From positions 35,191,190 through 35,255,189 of the forward strand of contig OZ024862.1 in assembly GCA_964017155.1 (NCBI GenBank): a stretch of DNA of 64,000 bases, read 5' to 3'. This DNA is from Oasisia sp. SBJ-2009 (Eukaryota; Annelida; Polychaeta; Sabellida; Siboglinidae). The notes under the pieces are model-generated. The model saw only the letters and a program-made list of their open reading frames with translations, had not been told where the DNA came from and did not search any database. A program made the position numbers and the translations under genes. Positions 22,113 through 33,649 of this stretch are shown here, piece after piece (position 1 is the first letter of the stretch; every line of letters begins with the position of its first letter).

Positions 22113-22859
22113 GTAAGATTAAATCGTAAAATCATCATATAATATGGATAGTTTATTGTCAATTATTTTAAACGGAGACATACATTAAGTCATGCGAAAG
22201 ACCAAAACAATACGAGCGATATCTAATATAGTCATAGATATCAGTTTCAGACCGGGTCTAGTATCACTCGGTCTAATTCAGAAATACTGGGCACTACAGT
22301 ACTTCTATATCCAAAGTTTAGCCAATTAAGCATGCATTTATGACATATGTAATGTTGCCATAGTACAGTGCCAAACCAATTATTTGTGTCTTAATTTCTT
22401 GTCTTGCTATGGCTCCATGATCGAGGCCATGGGCATGGCAGTGGCATTGCCACTGCCACTGGCATTGTGATTGAGCCTAAGCCTAAGGGATTCTATGTCT
22501 GACTATCACTATGACTATGATTGGAGGTAACGTGATTACTCTAGTCTTCATTGAATAGGCGGATATTTCTGATGTACCTATCATAGCCTAGAAAAAATAT
22601 TCGCAGCCGGACCCAGGGCCCGTATTCTCGAAGAAAATTCTCATCGTACGTAAGAATTTTCATAAATATGGCGGATCCTTACTTAGCTGCAAAAATGTGT
22701 AAGTTCGTATTCTCGAAAGCGTTAAGAATTTTCGCAGCTAAGAATTTCGTATCTTACCATAGGCGTAGATATAAATGTAGGGAGATCGCCGACTCCGAAT
22801 GGCGGGAACATGTTCGAATTTCGCAGCGTCCTCACCAGGAGTCATAGAAAGTCGAAACC

Positions 22860-24763
22860 ATGGACGCTCACTGTTCCAACAGTGGCAACCGGGAAGTGGA
22901 TTCTGTACCAACTTCCGAACTTCAGGATGTACTTGAGGTCAGATTAAATCGTAAAATCATCATATAATATGGATAATTTATTGTCAGTTATTTTTAACGG
23001 AGACATACATTAAGTCTTGCGAAAGACCAAAACAAACAATACGAGCGATATTATAGATATCACTCAGGCCGGGTCTAGTATCACTCGGTCTCATTCAGAA
23101 ACAGAGATACGCTGCTGAAGCTTCTACAGCACTACGGGATACCGGAGAAATTTATATCTCTGATAAGAAATAGTTACGAAGATAATTCCTGCATGGTCGT
23201 TCATGCAGGACAACTAACAGACTCCTTCATGGTGAAGACAGGAGTGAGGCAAGGATGTCTTCTGTCACCGTTCCTATTCCTGCTCGCCATAGATTGGATC
23301 ATGAAAAAGACTAAAAAAAATACAAGAAATGGGATCCAGTGGACACCATGGAGCCAGTTGGAGGACCTGGACTTTGCGGATGAACTCTCTCTCCTCTCAC
23401 ACAGCCACAAACAGATGCAGGAAAAAACAGAGCAGCTAAACACAGTATCAATACAGCTAGGACTCACCATCAACAGAAGCAAGACAAAGATTATGAAAGC
23501 CAACACAAAGAACAACAACCCCATTGCATTGAACGGAGAGCCACTGGAAGAGACAGACTCATTCACATACCTAGGCAGCACAATCAACAAAAATGGAGGC
23601 ACAGAAGAAGATGTCAAAGCAAGAATACAGAAAGCAAGAGTGGCATTCATAATGTTGAGGAAAATTTGGAGAGCAAAACATCAAAATTAACACCAAGCTG
23701 AAAATATTCAACTCAAATGTCAAGGCAGTTCTACTCTATGGATCGGAGACATGGCGAACCACACAGAAGACACTAACGAGAATACAGACCTTCATCAACA
23801 GATGCCTGCGCAGAATACTACACCTGAAGTGGACAGACAAGGTACCCAACACCGCACTCTGGAAAACAACCAAACAACTACCCATACAAAGTGAAATAAA
23901 GAACAGAAAATGGAGGTGGATAGGACATACACTAAGGAAACCACCAGAAACAATCACCCGTCAAGCCATCGCATGGAACCCCCCAGGGAAGAGGAGAAGA
24001 GGTAGGCCACGAAACACCTGGCAGAGAGACACAGAAAAAGATACAAAAGAGATGGGGTACACCCGGAAAGAAATGGAGAAGATGGCCACAGACAGAAAAC
24101 AGTGGCGTTCCTTAGTCGATGGCCTATGCTCCGAGCGAGCGAAAAGGCTTACCTAAGTAAGTCATTCAGAAATACTGGACACTACAGTACTTCTATATCC
24201 AAAGTTTAGCCAATTAAGCATGCATTTATGACATATGTAGTGTTGTCATAGTACAGTGCCAAACCAATTCTTTGTGTCTTAATTTCTGTTCTTGCTATTG
24301 CTCTGCGATCGAGGCCATGGGCATGGCAGTGGCATTGCCATTGCCACTGGCATTGTGATTGAGCCTAAGGGGTTCTATATCTGACTATCACTATGACTAT
24401 GGTTGGAGGTAACGTGATTACTCTAGTCTTCATTGAATAGGCAGATATTTTTAGCGCACTTACAAGCATTCTATAATATTTTGTGGAGCTTAAAACAATT
24501 AGGCCTCCAAATATGTTAGTTTTCATGGTGCTTCTACTTGTTGCTCGTAGCTGATTATATCATCTTGGATGTTGATATGTATACATTACATGCATACATT
24601 ACATTACTATATTTCTCTTACACATTTCCACTTTAATATTAGTATTATATTTATATTATTTGTGTTCTATTTTCAGTACAAGTCACAAGGAGTCACCACA
24701 GTGATAGCATCCCCACTGAACAAGTGTTTGGAATTTGAGGTCTTCCCATCTTTGTCAAAATAA
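22860..24763 (+). CDS. Two-exon microgene, copy B
   Basis: Exon 1 (22860-22937, 26 codons) reads MDAHCSNSGNREVDSV...LQDVLE and ends GAG|GTCAGA, a weaker donor than the GTAAGA of other copies. Exon 2 (24677-24763) follows TGTTCTATTTTCAG and reads YKSQGVTTVIASPLNKCLEF then EVFPSLSK and TAA. The junction is phase 0, giving a 54-residue peptide. The intron holds the RTE-like insertion; subtracting it and one target duplicate leaves 668 bp, the same as in copies A (671) and C (666). No known domain; no signal peptide or membrane segment. A real peptide, a transposon-encoded exon pair or a non-coding transcript are all possible. Confidence 0.45.
23102..24161 (+). mobile_element. RTE-like LINE insertion with 11-bp target duplication
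   Basis: The insert is flanked by TCATTCAGAAA at 23091-23101 and 24162-24172. The sister repeat (22277) and U2 have a single unduplicated site (TAATTCAGAAATACTGG). The 3' end is CTAAGTAAG, a short tetranucleotide tail as in RTE-like elements. The 5' end is truncated inside the RT. Confidence 0.92.
23193..24155 (+). pseudogene. RTE-like reverse transcriptase C-terminal part
   Basis: The frame 23193-23690 has VKTGVRQGCLLSPFLFLLAI (block B), EDLDFADELSLLSH (block C, where FADD is FADE), LGLTINRSKTKIMK and DSFTYLGSTINKNGGTEEDV. After a frameshift at about 23690 the next frame continues with VKAVLLYGSETWRTT, RCLRRILHLKWTDKVPN, RKWRWIGHTLRKPPE, GKRRRGRPRNTWQRD and ends at TAA in CTTACCTAAG. These C-terminal motifs are typical of the family. 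The catalytic Asp to Glu change and the frameshift make it inactive. Block A and the endonuclease are missing. Confidence 0.85.
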
Positions 24764-27700
24764 CTCATGGGCAGAGTTTCATCATTGTCAAGGCATATTA
24801 CTTGCACCTGTCGATTGTATCATTAACCATACATAGCTCATCATTAATTATATTTAAGGTCACGGAGGAGCTCATCATGACCAATCTTAGGTTTAGCTGA
24901 AGTAGACCAGAAGCAGATTATTGTATGTTTTGTTGGTGGTTTTTTATGTCGATCGAAGAAATTCTGTTGTAATGATACGCACTGTCTGTTAATCACATCA
25001 TTGAAAGAGAGCATGAATTATTTACAAGTAAACTGATATTGACAGACTAGAGGTTTATGCGAGCGAAAGGATGTTATAATTTCTTTCTTTGTGTCTTGTG
25101 AATCTATTGTTTTAGAACTATTTTCTTCTTCAGATAATCACTCTTTGCAGTGTCATAGTGATTCTGTTTGCAGCAGAAGCGATGTTGTATCCCTGTTTTA
25201 TACATGTACACATTTTCATGATGCCATTGTGAAGTCACAGGAGCCTGTGCTCATACACATCCTTTGGTTATTTGAGATGCCATGCCAAGTGCAGACAGCT
25301 TGTAGATAAATATCTATGTCAGACCAAGTAACAAAGAAAGCCGACAGCCTTGTGAAAGACTGTCTGAATGAAGAATGAATGTGTTAATGAGAAACAGATC
25401 AATCATATTTTTACAAGTTCCTTTTTCAAAGATACCTTTGTTGTGAGAAGTATATTACAGAAATAAAAGTTACTGCTATTCAAAAATAATTATTAATGGT
25501 TTCATTCCAGAACACATTGCTAAAACAGAATGATGTCATCTCATGCTATGTACACACACACTAACTTTGTTTAAGATAGATCTGCACAGTGTAGTTGAGC
25601 TTCATATTGTAGCAAATCAATATTCCCTAACCCAGTAACTAGGGATTATATTTCTTCAGATTTGTTGTCTAACTCATTACTGTCGACTTGTTGTGTGAAG
25701 CTACACAAATAGAAGTACTGCCAGAAGTACTGGTTTGTTAGATTTTGAATTTTAGTGGCACTATCTTCAATGTAACAGGCCTTCGATTTTATGTACATTT
25801 CTGCCAGCAGTATTTCTTTTCAGAAAAAGCTGGAAAGCCAGGTTTCTTTGGGGGCAGGGTTGGCCAGTTTTGAAATGCCAGTATAAAACAGTACAGAATA
25901 GTACACAATATAACAAGAACACCTAAGCACACATCTACTGGACAACATGTTTGTTTTACAAGTAATGTTGTTAGTTTTCCAAATAACATAAAATGGATTG
26001 CTGTCCAGAAAAAGTAAATGTGTGTACTCTAAACTATCATCTTAAATCTATGTTTATATCTGTGATGCACACTCTGACCCGACCGTAAAGGCTAAAGCCA
26101 AGGCTACACACAATGCAAATAGGACGCACGGATATTAAGTTCACAGACCCGTGTCTTTTACGAGATCTGTTTACTGTCTGTATTGTAGCACTTAATCAAA
26201 AACAACATTCTAACTATTTGTTTGCACGCATTTGGCGAAATGTGTATTTACTAACTGCAGGGTGACATCACGAGTCGGCGATCCCTCTACTGTCTACATT
26301 TATATCTATGATCTTACGTACGGAAATCTCGCGAGGTTTTGTTTGCGTTGCAACGGGCACGATCACTTTTTTGGGGAAGTTTTGCCGTTTCAGTTCTGCT
26401 CACATGTGCTGGCAGTGAACGAAAAAAGAACTTCATGTATAATTATCCAAGGAAAACTGGTAATTAGTTTAGATGCAATACATAACATATAGAAAGCTGA
26501 TCCACTGTGAAATATGTATTCACATAAACTAACGGGCATAACACAAGCGAAGCATTTGATCAGAAAATAAGTAAATAGAACGCAAGCAAGGACACACTCG
26601 GCTGTCAAACAGAATGCTGAGTTGACAGTCAATCACTCAATGCCAATGCCATGGCAGTGCCAATGGAATGTCAAGGTTTACAGTTGCAATGATTACGAAT
26701 GTGCTGCTACGCGAGGACTAACTACGTTAACATATATTGCCTACAGGTCAGTGTGAGTACAGTTATACGATAAAACGTTTGTACATATGTAATGTCGGTA
26801 ATTATGCAGATGAAGTCTAAGATCTAAGGCTCGGCTAGGTACATCAGAATCCGCTAGATGGCGTATTGAAATCTCGCGGTCATTTATGTACCAACAGTTG
26901 TGACCAAGATGTCTTCCCGCGTCAGAAATTACATGGACATGGTTGCGCTATTTGCTTTGCCGCTGCATATTAATTAGAAAAACCGTGCTTCTTGATGGTG
27001 GAATCGACCAATGGCAATGGATAAACCTCTTAGTAGTTTTACAATCACTTTTGTGTACATGTAGACATATTTGTAGTAGTACGTGAAGTTTGATGTTTTG
27101 TTGACACTCGATTAAAAAAAAAGTTCCAACGCCCAGGTGCGCGGAAAATCTCCCTCCCGAAAGCAAAACAAGGAGCGCGAGCGCGATCGCGCTCCTCAAA
27201 AGGCAAGGCCTGCATATAATTACTTTTTAGCCGTTTTTTCTTTATATTAGTCAATTTGTAGAACGTTATTATAAAATATTTGAAGGAAAATGTTTACAAA
27301 CTCCGCGTGTGCTGTTTGCATTGTAACTGTCATTGACATTGAGGTTGCCATTGGCATTGATACACATTTCATTTCATGAGTTATTCCTAAAATCGGAAAG
27401 CATCTAAAAGTTAAACATGAATTTATTTGACCGTGTACTTATTTTTATCAGTATATCTTTATTGCTTAACCAACATTATTTTTTATTATAACAAAGTAAT
27501 TGTTTTTGCATTGTGTGAATTGTGTATTTTTTCACTTCTAGCAAGTGAAACAGTGTTGGAAGGTCCAAAGGGTAATCCAAGCTAAGTTGTACTATAAATA
27601 AGTTGTTTTTTAAATAAAATATATTTTGTAGTTTGTAAGTAAAATTTAGTTAAGTTGTTGTTTACACTATTTTTTCTTAAGTAATCTTTTCATTCCAAGA

Positions 27701-28987
27701 TTTTTTTTAAATAATATAGCTGCAATTGTTGAGGTATTTACAATTCTTGAATATATTCTGATTCTCATCTTGTAAACAAATTATGAAGTTTGTTGATGAC
27801 CTAATTAGTTGACCTATATTTAACGTTTTTATTAGGATTAATTACATAAAACGGGTGAAAATATAAGTATTCAATCCAATGCATGTACAGTTTATTTAAT
27901 CGACCTTTCTACTAATTATGTTCACCCATTTTGTGTAATCAATTCTAATAAATAGGTCAAATGCTAAACATAGGTCAATTAATTAGGTCATCAACAAACT
28001 TCATACTTTATCAGATGAGAATCAGTCTATTCATTCATAATATATAATTATAATTTAAAGTAGTCAACCCCATGTATAATTGACCTTTTTTCTAATTATT
28101 CCCCCGTTTTATGTAATTAATCCTAGTAATTAGGTCAGATGTTAATCATAGGTCAACTAATTATGCCATCAAAATTCCTGATGTAATAATGTGGCACAGA
28201 AGTCCTTTTTTATTAATTATACTCAATTTATGTTGTTATTCTGAAAAGAGTTCAAATATGCAGTGAAGGTCAACTAATTAGGTCAAGGTCAAATCATATT
28301 CAGATGTTTTTCTAGATCACATAACTTTTTATTTCACCCAAATATCTTTAGTAGAAGCAATTATATAACCGTTTTCCTATATACTCAAACACAGTGCTCC
28401 AACTTCCTGGTCACAAGAAATTCTATAAAAAATCGCCCTTTTTCTGAGCACAAAAAGTGGAATTGTTTCAGAAATAATAAAGATATCAAAAAAAATTTAA
28501 ACTGCATACGAAACTCTATCTTGTGGTATAATTTGAATGAGATTGGAAGCATTTGAGGTATATCGCCAGGACTAGGACCTAGGTGTCGCAATGTTTGGAG
28601 CAACCGATCTAGGTACACAGCGACAATTAGAGACACAGGTGTGCGCCATGGGGATTCAACATTACCTTGCAAATTATGTTTTAGTATTTATTAATTTAAC
28701 GCAAAATGTTCGCGCTAGAAACTGGGACAAATTTTAGAATATGATCGAGTCAGATGGTGTTTTAATGCATGAGACCAACTGTCTAACATATTGGTGAAGT
28801 ATAAAGACTATCTCAAAGATCAGTAGTCCATATACACAGTACATATATGTTATAATGACAATGACATATATAATTATTTTGCACAATTAAAATACACTGT
28901 CACTGTAAATAATATAATTACATAAGTACTTTCACGTACAATTTTGATTGCATGCTGTCAACTATAATATATTCTGTATACTTACAG
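24764..28987. repeat. Body of copy B, no gene recognised
   Basis: Collinear with 47355-52641. Notable pieces: a reversed module at 26262-26311; the 16-bp perfect palindrome GAGCGCGATCGCGCTC at 27179-27194 within a GC-rich patch; and AT-rich DNA with many TTGACCT / AGGTCAA words in both orientations (27790-28280). Copy C has about 1.1 kb more at 49670-50760. Open frames here lack motifs. Confidence 0.6.
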
Positions 28988-29509
28988 AACACAGCCCAGC
29001 ATAATCTACCAAATAACCAAGATGACACACCCAGAATGAAAACTGGTAAGAATAACAGGTGAGTTACAATACGTTGGCATTGTGTGATGATATGTGCATC
29101 TTGGCACATTCCCATAATTTGACAGATCACCTAAACCACACCATCTTATTTATGCTTTAGTGCAGTACTGATATATAATCAAATGTCATAATGCCTTGTA
29201 TTATGTACCCTTTTGTCAGCATGCAGTTTAAAACTCAGTTTACATATTTGTGGTATAACAATAAAGAAAACTGTTTCTTCAAAATCATTACTAAGGAGTG
29301 ATCATTTAAAATGGGTCTCCACTTCTGAAAATTGTCTTTACCCAAAATGTAAGCATAAACAAGCTGTTATATGTTGCACCTGTTTACAACTTAAATATTG
29401 CAGTTTTCATATGGATGTAATGTGTTGTCTGTATTTGCCTCTGAATTTGATTGATGACAATATGTTACCTTATTCTTATCAGGAATTGGTACGGCAGTAC
29501 CCTTCCTAA
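28988..29509 (+). pseudogene. Spliced Cys-rich reading frame, copy B
   Basis: Exon x (28988-29045) follows ATACTTACAG and encodes NTAQHNLPNNQDDTPRMKT plus one base, with donor G|GTAAGAAT. Exon y starts at 29220 after CCCTTTTGTCAG; the split codon G|CA restores the frame ACSLKLSLHICG, then NCLYPKCKHKQAVICCTCLQ and YCSFHMDVMCC. The Cys/His run could be a zinc-binding module, reminiscent of C-terminal Cys-rich regions of DNA transposases, but I cannot name the family. Upstream exons are not found. The frame is cut at 29479 where segment D1 begins, and stops at 29507. The paralogue at 52642 has an early stop. Confidence 0.45.
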
Positions 29510-30269
29510 TATGAATGGGATAGATTTAGTTTCCTAAACACTAAGGTTAATCCAAATTACGCCAGCGATTGGTAATAGCTACAGACATGTGCTATAACAT
29601 TTTGGAAAGCCCAGAGCAAGCCTCAAATACAGAAAATCGTCGATTTTTTATTTTCGTCCCTCAACTCGAGTTTTCGATGTTTCAAACTGTTGACGTTCAA
29701 AAATGGACCGTCTCTACCCGCCGCCCCTGTCAACAAGTGCGGCTATCCGAGGCGCCCCTGGTGGCGCTCCCTGGTGGCGTGTGGCGGCTAGCGTCCTGAA
29801 ACTCGGGTTCAAGTCGCCAGAATCATCAGGAAGGTGTGAATGTAAGATATCATTTGACTCGATGGTTATGAGCTGTTTCGTTTGTTTTAGCACAAATACA
29901 ACCATCATATCGCATTGTAAGGAGAAATATCAACAATATGGCTGCTATATAACCTAACGAAAGTTATGCAAAGTGTTTGGAAGAAAACTGGAAAGTGTCG
30001 AAAGATTTGTGAATGGGCGATAAATGCAGGAAGCATCACTATGCCTATGATGATACGGTATCAAGACAGTCTGCCTGTCTGGAGGGTTTTTCATGTCACT
30101 CAGAGCTGCGGCCTGCGCTGTTCATAATGTATGCGTTCAGGCGCCATTAACATTGCGTGGCATTTGCAACGGCCAACATATGCGCCATGTAATCTTTGCT
30201 ATCCTCATGTTATGACTATCGGTTAAATTGCATGTATAGATGTTGGCTTCGCGGGTAAAGGAATAAAAC
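29479..30269 (+). repeat. Repeat segment D, copy 1
   Basis: Collinear with 39768-40474: it starts TCAGGAA, followed by a small hairpin (GGTACGGCAGTACC), then CCTAATATGAATG, CTCAACTCGAGTTTTCGATG and AAATGGACCG. Both copies follow an A with unrelated DNA to the left, and homologous empty DNA exists for each left flank (53141 and about 270). The A|TC boundary is Helitron-like, but I found no CTRR end with a hairpin. No coding frame is convincing. Confidence 0.6.
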
Positions 30270-30271
30270 TA

Positions 30272-30965
30272 GTGGGTAAATGCTTCAAGGATGAAGCAGG
30301 ACTGGGGTAATATAAATGGGAGTGGGACTGCTACATGGTAAATGCTTCGCAGCTAAAACACGTTTGAGACTCGAGTTAAAGTAAGGAGACAAGCCCCCCT
30401 CGCACCCTACCCTCTCCCCCCACCGCCCACCGCCCACCGCCCACCTCCCTTCCCCGTTCATTCATATTTCCGGCTGAAATGTGCGCTGGCATGCTGTCCG
30501 TGGCAGGCTTGGCTCCGTGTTCGTCCTACCACCAATCAGAATTTGAGCCCAGGCCGTCACCAGTGGTTGAATACCCACCCCACCCCCGATTTTGCCTCAT
30601 GTTTGCCTATTTTCCACCCCAAATCAAAATTATGCGATCTCGCCACGGAGATAAATAGTTCGCGGTGCCAGTTGGCAAAAGTCGCTGTTACCTGTCACTG
30701 AGTCGATGGTTCCCAAGGAATATTCGACATGCGATGTGACCGTCGGTGGTGAGGAACGTTCTGCAGTGGCGCAATTTCAGCCGGAAATATGAATGAACGG
30801 GGAAGGGAGGTAGGCGGAGGGAGGGGGTACGGGGAGAGGGGGGCTTCTCTCCTTACTTTAACTCGAGTCTCAAACGTGTTTTAGCTGCGAAGCATTTACC
30901 CTGTAGCAGTCCCACTCCCATTCATATTACCCCAGTCCTGCTTGATCCTTGAAGCATCTACCCAC
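30272..30965. mobile_element. Foldback/TIR element F, copy 1
   Basis: Long inverted ends: GTGGGTAAATGCTTCAAGG ... at 30273 and the complement ending at 30965 share about 150 bp, including GGGGTAATAT-AATGGGAGTG, AAACACGTTTGAGACTCGAG and AAGTAAGGAGA. A TA flanks each end. Internal arms (CGTTCATTCATATTTCCGGC / GCCGGAAATATGAATGAACG) extend the foldback. C-rich (CCGCCCA)n at 30418-30445 lies in one arm. No ORF; non-autonomous. Confidence 0.8.
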
Positions 30966-30966
30966 T

Positions 30967-31905
30967 AACACGTTTAATGATATCCTGGTATCATTTGACT
31001 CAAAACAACATGTCAACTTCCCAACACACACACATGGACATTGGCTCGACATCTTGATAACTCGTTCCTCTTGTAAAAACATTCAGACACCCACAGTTGC
31101 AGATGGCTTATTATACCATAACACAGTAATTGCAGATCTTAAAGTTCCTATAGCCCCAGCCGTGTCCAAACACAACGTGTTCTACAGAGCCATTCACAGT
31201 ATCAACATTGCATCATTTGTGGCTGATATAATCACGTCCGACCTTGTCACACATCCAAAAGAACCTGTATCAGACCTATGCAAACAGCACAGTCAAATAC
31301 TTAAGACATTGCTTGACAAACATGCACCCATTAAATCCAAATCTGTGTCACAAAAGCCGCCAGCTCCTTTGATAACCCCGGAAATAATCCAATCTAAAAG
31401 GCGACGTCGCTATCTGGAACGTGTTTGGCGTAAATCTCGTTCATCCTTAGACAGGTTACGCTACACACGGTAATATCATCTATGTAACCGTCAAATGTCA
31501 AAAGCAAAGTCATATTATTACGAAAATGTGGTCTCAAATAACTCTGCCACACCAAAACAGCTATGGAAATGCATAAATCAGATGTTACACAGGCGGCCTG
31601 CTCCTTCTGTACCAACCCATGCATCAATCGAGTCACTGTGTAACTCCTTTTCAAGTCATTTTAAAGACAAAATCAGCCTCATACATTCAGCCTTCACAGA
31701 TCACACCTCAGACATTGTAAATGCTGTCTCTCCACAACTAAATTCTCAACTCGCATCGTTTGAACCAGCCACAACTGCTGAAGTGAGAAAAATAATCATG
31801 TCGTCCCCAAGTAAATGCTGTGATCTTGACCCACTTCCGACCGTACTACTGAAAGCATGCCTTGACGTTTTAATCAAACCAATAACAGACATAATAAATG
31901 CATAG
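30967..31905 (+). pseudogene. L2-type LINE fragment: endonuclease end, linker, start of RT
   Basis: The frame reads FPTHTHGHWLDILITRSSC, TVADGLLYHNTVIADLKV (endonuclease C-terminus), LLDKHAPIKSKSVSQKPPAP, then TAA at 31471-31473, then a linker with SKAKSYYYENVVSNNSATPK and QLWKCINQMLHRR, then CCDLDPLPTVLLKACLDVLI, where it breaks off at 31905. The RT catalytic region is absent. Foldback F1 abuts its left side, so F1 may have inserted into or joined this LINE. Confidence 0.85.
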
Positions 31906-32006
31906 TAGTATGTTAGAGTCTTATCAAGGCATGCTTGGCGCGGCGCGTGGCGGGAGGAGTAGGGGAGGAAGGTTAAAGGTTACATACCAAGGTCAAAGGT
32001 TAAGTG

Positions 32007-32345
32007 GCGCCCCCTTGCGGATAGGTCATGCACTAGTGACGCCCCTTACGGACACGTAACGAACTAGTACTGTCCAAATTCGTGCGTCAATTTTTTTAAA
32101 GGGCGCCCCTGGCGGATAGGTCGTGTACTAGTGGCACCCTCTTACGGACAATTCACGCACTAATACTACGCAAATTCGTGCGTCTTATTTTTTAAAGGCC
32201 GCCCCCTTGCGGATAGGTCATATATTAGTCTCGCCCCCTTACGAACAATTCACGAACTAATACTGTCCAAATTTGTGTCTTATTTTAAAAAATTACGTCA
32301 AAATGGCGTTAGGGATCATGTAGCACCCCCTCGCGGATAGATGAC
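32007..32345. repeat. Minisatellite, unit about 95-125 bp, 3.5 copies
   Basis: Units begin GCGCCCCCTTGCGGATAGGT and include ACTAGTG-CGCCCCTTACGGACA, then CACG-ACTAATACTGTCCAAAT, then TTCGTGCGTC-TTTTTTTAAAG. Starts lie near 32007, 32103, 32200 and 32322; the last unit is partial. The flanking sequence at 31960-32000 contains two AAGGTCAAAGGTTA-like words. Confidence 0.8.
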
Positions 32346-33189
32346 GAATTACAAACTAGGTGAAAGAACAAGTGGAGTCATCTGACAGATATGTAATAAG
32401 CTAATCGATCACGTGACTTAATATTATAGCCGTCAGCTGGTGTACTCTGTGACTCCTCTACAACCAAATAGGGTTTTAACATTGTTTTAATGAAAAGGCT
32501 TTATGAAAAACCGAATACGTCTTTGTGTCATGACACGGAGCGAAGAAATGTAAACGTTTATAAACTATTGTATTAAACTATACCAAAACAAAGGTTAACA
32601 CAGCACCTTATGGTAGACGTGTCGCCGGTTCAACTATACGTTGTTAGGCAACCAGTAGTAAATAATAAAAAAATGAAACACATTGTTTCTGGAGCGGAGG
32701 AAGGAAGAATGTTATAAGCTATTGTGTCGTTTTTAAAAACTATCCCAAACAGGACTTAACGCAGCGCCCTATACAGTATGCCTTCTCTCCTGGTAGTTAC
32801 GACCCACGTATGCGACTAACATACCATACTAACATATGGGCGTGGCTATCTACCCAAGGCCAAGCTTGCTGCCTCCCTAGCAGGTCAGTCGGTTGCTGTT
32901 CTCATCGAGGAAAACTGGGTCAGTCAGCAGGGGACGACGTTGTAATGTTGCGAGTGGTAGGTACACCACGCTAATGGCAGGTAGGACATACTAACCTTCG
33001 TCCATTCTCCCTCCGACTGTGCGACTTGCAAACGCCACCGCTATTGTAAGTCACCGATTCAACAATTCGTTGCTAGGCAGGCAACAAGCAGTAAATAAAA
33101 ACAATGTAATACATTGTATCAGTCACGTAGTGACCCTTCCTTCGCAAGTCTGAACATGTTTATTCATACGGCCATATCATCACATGTCC

Positions 33190-33500
33190 ATTATGTAGTA
33201 CACACAGATCACATTCACCACGTAGGCAACTTACATATGTCGTGTGTGCGCATGCGTGTTGTCCCGTATGTAGGTTACGTAGAATTGTCTTTCACCAACA
33301 CAAAATTGTAGTTCACACGTCGCTACCATGTCCAGAATCTAGGTTACACACACAAATACACACATCACACACAGGTCACGTTCACCAGGTAGGCAACTTA
33401 CATATGTAGGGAGTGCGCATGCGTGTTGTCCCGTATGTAGGTCAAATAGAATGTCCTCGTTCTCCACGTAGGCAACTTACATATGTCGTTGCGCAACCAA
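33190..33500. repeat. Tandem repeat of about 165 bp, 2.3 copies
   Basis: The block CACGTAGGCAACTTACATAT followed by GTGCGCATGCGTGTTGTCCC and GTATGTAGGT recurs at about 33218, 33387 and, partially, 33465. Spacing shortens in the last copy. No coding frame. Confidence 0.75.
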
Positions 33501-33649
33501 TACACCCGAGGTTAGGACACTTTTATGTCAAGTGCAAACCATAACTTCCGTTAAAATGACGCTTCCTACCACGTAGAAAACACAACTTCCGTAAAAATTG
33601 TTGGTCAGATCAGGGCCGTAACATAATTTCTTGCAAAGTTACACCTTCG

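Larger units (their letters stand above)
21757..24446 (+). repeat. Tandem duplication of about 815 bp in copy B, second half interrupted
   Basis: 21757-22574 is repeated from 22575 on (both start GTACCTATC-TAGCCTAGAAAAAATATT-GCAGCCGGACCC and include the GGGCCCGTATTCTCGAAG block, the module and exon 1). The second repeat is split by the RTE-like insertion and ends near 24446. U2 has only one unit (46250-47060), so the tandem event is specific to U1. Confidence 0.85.

Noticed and set aside
24569..24763. 64-codon frame from 24569 as a complete gene
   Set aside because: Only the part after the acceptor at 24676 is conserved among the copies; the upstream codons are intron sequence.
30418..30450. 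G-quadruplex or regulatory element in the C-rich tract
   Set aside because: C-rich (CCGCCCA)n lies in a foldback element arm and varies strongly between F1 and F2; no evidence for function.
32007..33500. CRISPR-like array
   Set aside because: Units are long, adjacent and lack unique spacers; the surrounding DNA is eukaryotic.
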